Assembly: GCF_030254645.1 (NCBI RefSeq)
Contig: NZ_CP116346.1
Span: forward strand, 124,001 to 188,000
Origin: Paucibacter sediminis
GTDB taxonomy: Bacteria; Pseudomonadota; Gammaproteobacteria; Burkholderiales; Burkholderiaceae_C
DNA length: 64,000 nucleotides
Direction: 5' to 3'
Both the position numbers and the translations under genes were made by a program. Within the stretch, counting starts at the first letter, position 1; every line of letters begins with the position of its first letter. Below, in pieces: positions 60,350 through 64,000 of this stretch. The notes under the pieces are model-generated. The model ran no database searches and was not told where the DNA came from. It worked only from the letters and a program-made list of their open reading frames with translations.

Positions 60350-62497
60350 ATGTCCGCGCCGTCCGACCACGCCACCGCCTCGCCCGACCCGGCCTTCCCG
60401 GCCCTGCTGGCGCAGGCGCGGCGCTGCATCCTCGTGAACCGCAGCGCCGACGCCTGGCGCTGCCTGGGCCTGTGCCAGGGCCTGGCGCCGGCGCAGGCCG
60501 ATGTGGCCTCGGCCCAGCTGGCAGTGCAGGCGCTGGACCTGCGGCTGCGTGCCAGCGCCGCGCCGTCGGTGTCGCTGGACTGCGTGGCCGAGGCGCAGCG
60601 CCTGGACACCCTGGCCAACGCCGGCCTGACGGCCTCCACCTGCGCCGAGATCGCCATCACCCTGGGCGAGGTGTTCGGCCGCCTCGGCCTGGAGGAGCCC
60701 GCGCTCAGCGCCTTCGGGCGCGCACGCGCCTGGCTGCGCGGCGGGCACGACGCCGAGGCCCTGGTGGTGCTGGACGTGAGTGCCGCCAACGCGCTGCTAC
60801 GCTGCGGCCTGCAGCGCGAGGCCATCGAGCTGCTGCAACCGCTGGCCGAGACGCTGGCCGATGCCGAGCTGCGCCTGCTGGTGTGCAGCCAGCTGGGCTC
60901 GGCGCACTACTTCCTGGCCGAGGCGGGCGGCGCCGACGCGGCCGCGCACCGCGATGCCAGCCTGCACTGGCATGCGCGCTCGCGCCTCGATGCCGAGGCC
61001 AGCGGCCCGCCCTATGCCCGCTACCGCGCCGCCGTCAACCTGGCGATCGGCCATGCGCGGCGCGGCGACATCGCGCTGGCGCGCCAGCATCTGCAGCAGA
61101 TGCGGGGCTTGCTGGACCTGGTCTGGCCGCCCAGGGCGGATGGCGGCAGCGAGCGCGCACGCGATGAGCAGCGCAGCTGGACCGCCTTTGTCGAGGCCCT
61201 GATCGCCCTGGGCGAGGGCCGGCGCGATGCGGCCATCCGCGGCTTCCAGACCATCCTGGCGGAGTTCCGCGACGTCGGCATCAACAGCTATCTGGGCATG
61301 CTGCAGCTGCGCGTGGCCGAGCTGCTGGTGAGCACCGCGCACCAGGCGGGGCTCGACAAGCTGGCCTACCAGGCCCAGCTGGAGCTGCAGGCCCTGCAGG
61401 AGCGGCGCAACCGCCAGCGCCAGGAGCTCAGCTCGCGCCTGCTGGCCGATGCGCTCACGCTCTCGCAGCTGCGCGTGCAGAACGATCTGCTGCAGCAGCA
61501 TGGCAACGAGCTGCAGGCGGCACTGGCGCAGCGCCATCAAGAACTGACCCTCACGCTGGACCAGCTGCGCGCCGAGGTCTCGATACGCCAGGCCACCGAG
61601 GCCGCGCTGCAGCAGGCCCATGACGAGCTGGAGCGGCGCGTGCGCGAGCGCAGCGCCGAGCTGCACCAGACCCTGCAGGCCCTGGCCCACCAGGAGCGCC
61701 AGGCGGCGATGGCGCATATCGTGGTGGGCGTGGCGCACGAGCTCAACACACCGCTGGGCAATGCGCTGCTGGCCCTCTCCACCGAGGCCGATGCCACCGC
61801 CGAGCTGCGCCGCCGCCTCGCCGATGGCCAGCTCAAGCGCGCCGAGCTGCACGAGTTCCTGGCCCTGCTGGACAACAGCCATCTGCTGGGTCACAAGGCG
61901 CTGACGCGCGCCGCCGATCTGGTGCAGCGCTTCAAGGAGCTCTCGATCGAGCAGATGCCGGAGCCACGCCGGCGCTTCGACCCGCGGCGGCAGATCGAGC
62001 AGGCGCTGCAGCGTTGGCATGGCAGCGCCGGCGCGCGCGGCGTGACGCTGCGGGCGCTGCTGCAGCCGGTCGGCAAGGTCGACGGCTATCCGGGCGCCCT
62101 GCTGCGCATCCTCGACCAGCTCATCGACAACGCCCTCACCCATGCCTTCGAACCGCCCCTGCCGGCGGCGCCGGCCATCGAGGTCAGGCTGGCCCGCGAG
62201 GCCGAGGGCCTGGAGCTGTGCGTGCAGGACAACGGCCGCGGCATCGCCAGCGAGCTGCGCGAGCAGGTGTTCACGCCCTTCATGACGACGGCCCGCGGCC
62301 ATGGGCACGCGGGCCTGGGCCTGCATGTGGTGCAGGTGCTGGCGCAGCAGCAATTGGGCGGCAGGCTCGGCATCGAGGCCGCCTGGCCCAGCGGCACCTG
62401 CGTGCGCCTGCACTTCCCGGCCGAGGCACCCACGCGCGCTCAGCCGGAGGCTAGTCGCGCGCCAGCGCCTGCAGCGCCGTCAGGCACAAGACCTTGA
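60350..62497 (+). CDS. cytoplasmic sensor histidine kinase with TPR-like input
   Basis: A 715-residue kinase with no membrane segment. An N-terminal helical-repeat (TPR-like) region spans about 20-350, a coiled coil about 350-445, then the H-box VGVAHELNTPLGN with phosphoacceptor His463. The ATPase part has N-box DQLIDNALTHAF, G1 DNGRGIA and a G2-like HAGLGLHVV. No response regulator is adjacent. The last 47 bp overlap the convergent Crp/Fnr gene. The input is probably protein-protein contact; no ligand domain is seen. Confidence 0.88.
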   Translation: MSAPSDHATASPDPAFPALLAQARRCILVNRSADAWRCLGLCQGLAPAQADVASAQLAVQALDLRLRASAAPSVSLDCVAEAQRLDTLANAGLTASTCAEIAITLGEVFGRLGLEEPALSAFGRARAWLRGGHDAEALVVLDVSAANALLRCGLQREAIELLQPLAETLADAELRLLVCSQLGSAHYFLAEAGGADAAAHRDASLHWHARSRLDAEASGPPYARYRAAVNLAIGHARRGDIALARQHLQQMRGLLDLVWPPRADGGSERARDEQRSWTAFVEALIALGEGRRDAAIRGFQTILAEFRDVGINSYLGMLQLRVAELLVSTAHQAGLDKLAYQAQLELQALQERRNRQRQELSSRLLADALTLSQLRVQNDLLQQHGNELQAALAQRHQELTLTLDQLRAEVSIRQATEAALQQAHDELERRVRERSAELHQTLQALAHQERQAAMAHIVVGVAHELNTPLGNALLALSTEADATAELRRRLADGQLKRAELHEFLALLDNSHLLGHKALTRAADLVQRFKELSIEQMPEPRRRFDPRRQIEQALQRWHGSAGARGVTLRALLQPVGKVDGYPGALLRILDQLIDNALTHAFEPPLPAAPAIEVRLAREAEGLELCVQDNGRGIASELREQVFTPFMTTARGHGHAGLGLHVVQVLAQQQLGGRLGIEAAWPSGTCVRLHFPAEAPTRAQPEASRAPAPAAPSGTRP

Positions 62498-63200
62498 CGC
62501 TGTAGCCCTGCACCTCGATCACGCCCTTGCGGTTGAGCTGGCGCATCATGCGCGACAGCGTCTCCGGCGTGATCGCCAGCTGGGCCGCGATGTCGCGCTT
62601 GCGTTCCTTCAGCGAGATCGCCGCGCCGCCATCGGCCTCGGGCACCGCGCGCTGCAGCAGCCAGGCGGCCAGGCGCTTCTCGGCGTCCTTGTGCATCAGG
62701 TCATGGGTGACACCGGTGAGGCTGTGCACGTTCTGCGCCAGCGCCACCAGCAGGCGGTCCAGCATATCGGCCTGGCGCGCGATCAGCTGACGCATACCCT
62801 CCACCGGCAGCCTCAGCACCAGCGCCTCGTTCACCACCCGTGCATCCTGGCCGTAGCCGCCGCCCAACCAGGCGCTGCTGACGTCCAACCAGTGCGGGCC
62901 GCGCACCGTATGCTCCAGGTGGAAGGGCGCATCGTCGCGCGCCAGGCCGAGGCCCACCGCGCCGTCCACCACCGCCACCAGGTACTCGGCGGGTTGCAGG
63001 CGCGTGAACACCATGCTGCCCACCGCCACCTGCTGCAGTTGGGCCATCGCATTGAGGGCCAGCAACTCGGTGCTGCTCAGGCTCTCGCCACCCAGCACCG
63101 CCTGCCACTCGGCGGCACCGAGCCGAAGATCGGCAACCGCTACCGAGCCGGTCACCGGCTTGCGCGCCGGGCGCGCCGCTGTGAGGTTGAGACTGTCCAC
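62451..63200 (-). CDS. Crp/Fnr-family transcriptional regulator (Dnr-like)
   Basis: A 249-residue regulator. The N-terminal sensor fold covers about 40-150 (FTRLQPAEYLVAVVDGAVGLGL), followed by a long dimer helix and winged helix KRDIAAQLAITPETLSRMMRQLNRKGVIEV near 205-235. No Cys lies in the N-terminus, so it lacks a Fnr Fe-S cluster; a heme/NO or nucleotide effector is possible. The recognition helix ETLSRMMRQL is typical of Fnr/Dnr proteins that bind TTGAT-N4-ATCAA. A matching site lies at 63264 before the divergent hemerythrin gene. Confidence 0.88.
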   Translation of the reverse strand: MDSLNLTAARPARKPVTGSVAVADLRLGAAEWQAVLGGESLSSTELLALNAMAQLQQVAVGSMVFTRLQPAEYLVAVVDGAVGLGLARDDAPFHLEHTVRGPHWLDVSSAWLGGGYGQDARVVNEALVLRLPVEGMRQLIARQADMLDRLLVALAQNVHSLTGVTHDLMHKDAEKRLAAWLLQRAVPEADGGAAISLKERKRDIAAQLAITPETLSRMMRQLNRKGVIEVQGYSVKVLCLTALQALARD

Positions 63201-63263
63201 GATGTTGTTCTGCTATGTGTGCTGAGATGATTCGCAATGTGGGCCAGGGCCTGGCCGGTGTCC

Positions 63264-63277
63264 TTGCGTTGCATCAA
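63264..63277. promoter_or_regulatory. Fnr/Dnr-type box between regulator and hemerythrin
   Basis: TTGCG-TTGC-ATCAA: the right half is perfect and the left half matches three of five bases of TTGAT-N4-ATCAA (8 of 10 in total). It lies 64 bp from the regulator start and 52 bp before the hemerythrin ATG. Confidence 0.5.
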
Positions 63278-63328
63278 ACCGCCCACATTCGGGCGCTCAG
63301 CGCCCCGCGGGCCAGGGACAATCCCCAC

Positions 63329-63910
63329 ATGCCCTTGATTCAGCCCAAATCCGCCATGAGTTCCGGCACGCCGGCCCTGCAGCCTGGCAGCAGCTATGCG
63401 CAGCCCTTCGAGCTGCTGGGTGCCTGCCATGAGCGGGTGCAGCGCAGCCTGGATCTGCTGGAGCGCCTGCTCGCGCATCTACAGGAGCAGCAGGCTTGCG
63501 ACGAGGCCGCCCGCAGCGCCGCGCGCGATGTGCTGCGCTACTTCGACGTGGCGGCGCCGCTGCACCACCAGGACGAGGAGCTGCATGTGTTCCCGGCGCT
63601 GGAGGCCGGCGGCGATGCCGCGCAGAAGCAGGCCTGCGCCGAGCTGCGCGCCCAGCATGTGCAGATCAGCGCCGCCTGGCAGGCGCTGCGCAGGCCGCTG
63701 CACGAACTGGCGGCCCTGCCCGATGGCCCGCTGGACTCGCACCTGCTGCAAGACCTGACCCCGGCGGCGACACTGTTCGTGCGCCTGCACGATGCCCATC
63801 TGCGCACCGAGGACGGCCTGGTCTTTCCGGCCGCCGCGGCGCTGCTGGCCGAGCCGGCGCAGACCGAGATGGGGCGCGAGATGGCGGCGCGGCGCGGGCT
63901 CGCTATCTAG
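63329..63910 (+). CDS. hemerythrin domain protein (second in window)
   Basis: A 193-residue protein of the hemerythrin HHE type. Ligand-like residues occur in [54 protein letters not shown] and [20 protein letters not shown], giving the His/His-His-E/His/His-E pattern of a di-iron site. Start at 63329 or 63356. It is divergent from the Crp/Fnr gene with a Fnr/Dnr-type box between them, so low oxygen or NO may control it. Its last 3 bp overlap the convergent glycerate kinase gene end. The CAAGACCTGACCCC word lies inside at 63749. Confidence 0.85.
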   Translation: MPLIQPKSAMSSGTPALQPGSSYAQPFELLGACHERVQRSLDLLERLLAHLQEQQACDEAARSAARDVLRYFDVAAPLHHQDEELHVFPALEAGGDAAQKQACAELRAQHVQISAAWQALRRPLHELAALPDGPLDSHLLQDLTPAATLFVRLHDAHLRTEDGLVFPAAAALLAEPAQTEMGREMAARRGLAI

Positions 63911-64000
63911 GCAATCAAGAGCGCCCGGAAGTCGTTCACATTCGTGTAGGTGGGCCCGGTCACCAGCAGATCGCCCAGGGCGCCGAAGAAGCTGTAGGCG
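63907..64000 (-). CDS. glycerate 2-kinase (MOFRL family), C-terminal end only
   Basis: The 3' end of a leftward gene running off the right edge; 30 residues are visible: [20 protein letters not shown] then [10 protein letters not shown] and TAG. The ending [18 protein letters not shown] is the hallmark of the MOFRL domain of glycerate 2-kinase (TtuD/GckA). It converges with the hemerythrin gene, overlapping by 3 bp. Confidence 0.85.
   Translation of the reverse strand, partial: AYSFFGALGDLLVTGPTYTNVNDFRALLIA

Noticed and set aside
1-64000. tRNA, rRNA, insertion sequences, prophage genes
   Set aside because: Gaps between genes were read for tRNA-like arms and for transposase-like frames; none seen.

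Overview
The window is GC-rich DNA (about 70% by eye), gene-dense, with strong C/G third-position use and conserved Burkholderiales-type genes. The protein set (NsrR/FdxA/hemerythrin NO-stress genes, several hybrid diguanylate cyclases, a DUF1800/DUF1501 pair, BMP-type purine transport, XdhAB) fits a free-living aerobic or facultative betaproteobacterium near the Roseateles/Rubrivivax/Leptothrix group. That placement is inference from gene content; there is no rRNA or tRNA in the window.

Layout. 1-2655: alpha/beta hydrolase end, then a nitrosative-stress cluster (nsrR, a DUF2249 gene and a DnrO-like gene leftward; fdxA and a hemerythrin rightward) around two NsrR-type palindromes. 2677-8487: His-tailed EamA transporter, Zn/Cd/Pb-type P-ATPase, sulfate-binding protein with a strong terminator, MFS transporter. 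8488-8975: mostly non-coding, with an orphan terminator and a 19-codon ORF. 8976-21334: rsgA, DUF1501/DUF1800 pair, D-aminopeptidase-like hydrolase, TonB receptor, cold-shock-domain membrane protein, periplasmic-sensor diguanylate cyclase, secreted subtilisin. 21341-25452: FAD dehydrogenase/ThDP enzyme/Crp operon. 25622-29915: S9 peptidase, small protein, PQQ-type quinoprotein. 29994-41882: purine acquisition and catabolism: LysR, guanine deaminase, BMP-type ABC transporter, Tsx-like porin, and divergent xdhAB. 41895-45489: a c-type cytochrome and then a fossil integron: truncated intI, attI, four attC sites and five cassettes of visibly lower GC. 45711-49131: small conserved genes, a MoaD/BNR-protein pair and a LexA box before two small unknown genes. 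49328-63910: secreted metalloprotease with PKD domain, two more diguanylate cyclases, a D-threonine aldolase-like enzyme, CMD-family protein, M48 protease, histidine kinase, Crp/Fnr regulator and a second hemerythrin. The right edge cuts a glycerate 2-kinase (MOFRL) gene.

The most notable object is the integron. Cassette boundaries can be read to the base: each cassette's 5' TTRRRY is the exact reverse complement of its own R'' box for the first four cassettes. The integrase keeps only its N-terminal third, so the array should be frozen in cis. A near-consensus LexA operator still sits over the dead integrase promoter. Other signals worth checking: a true LexA box before two unknown small genes, a 14-bp word recurring across unrelated genes and forcing unusual codons, and a class I-like cytochrome c lacking a Met ligand.
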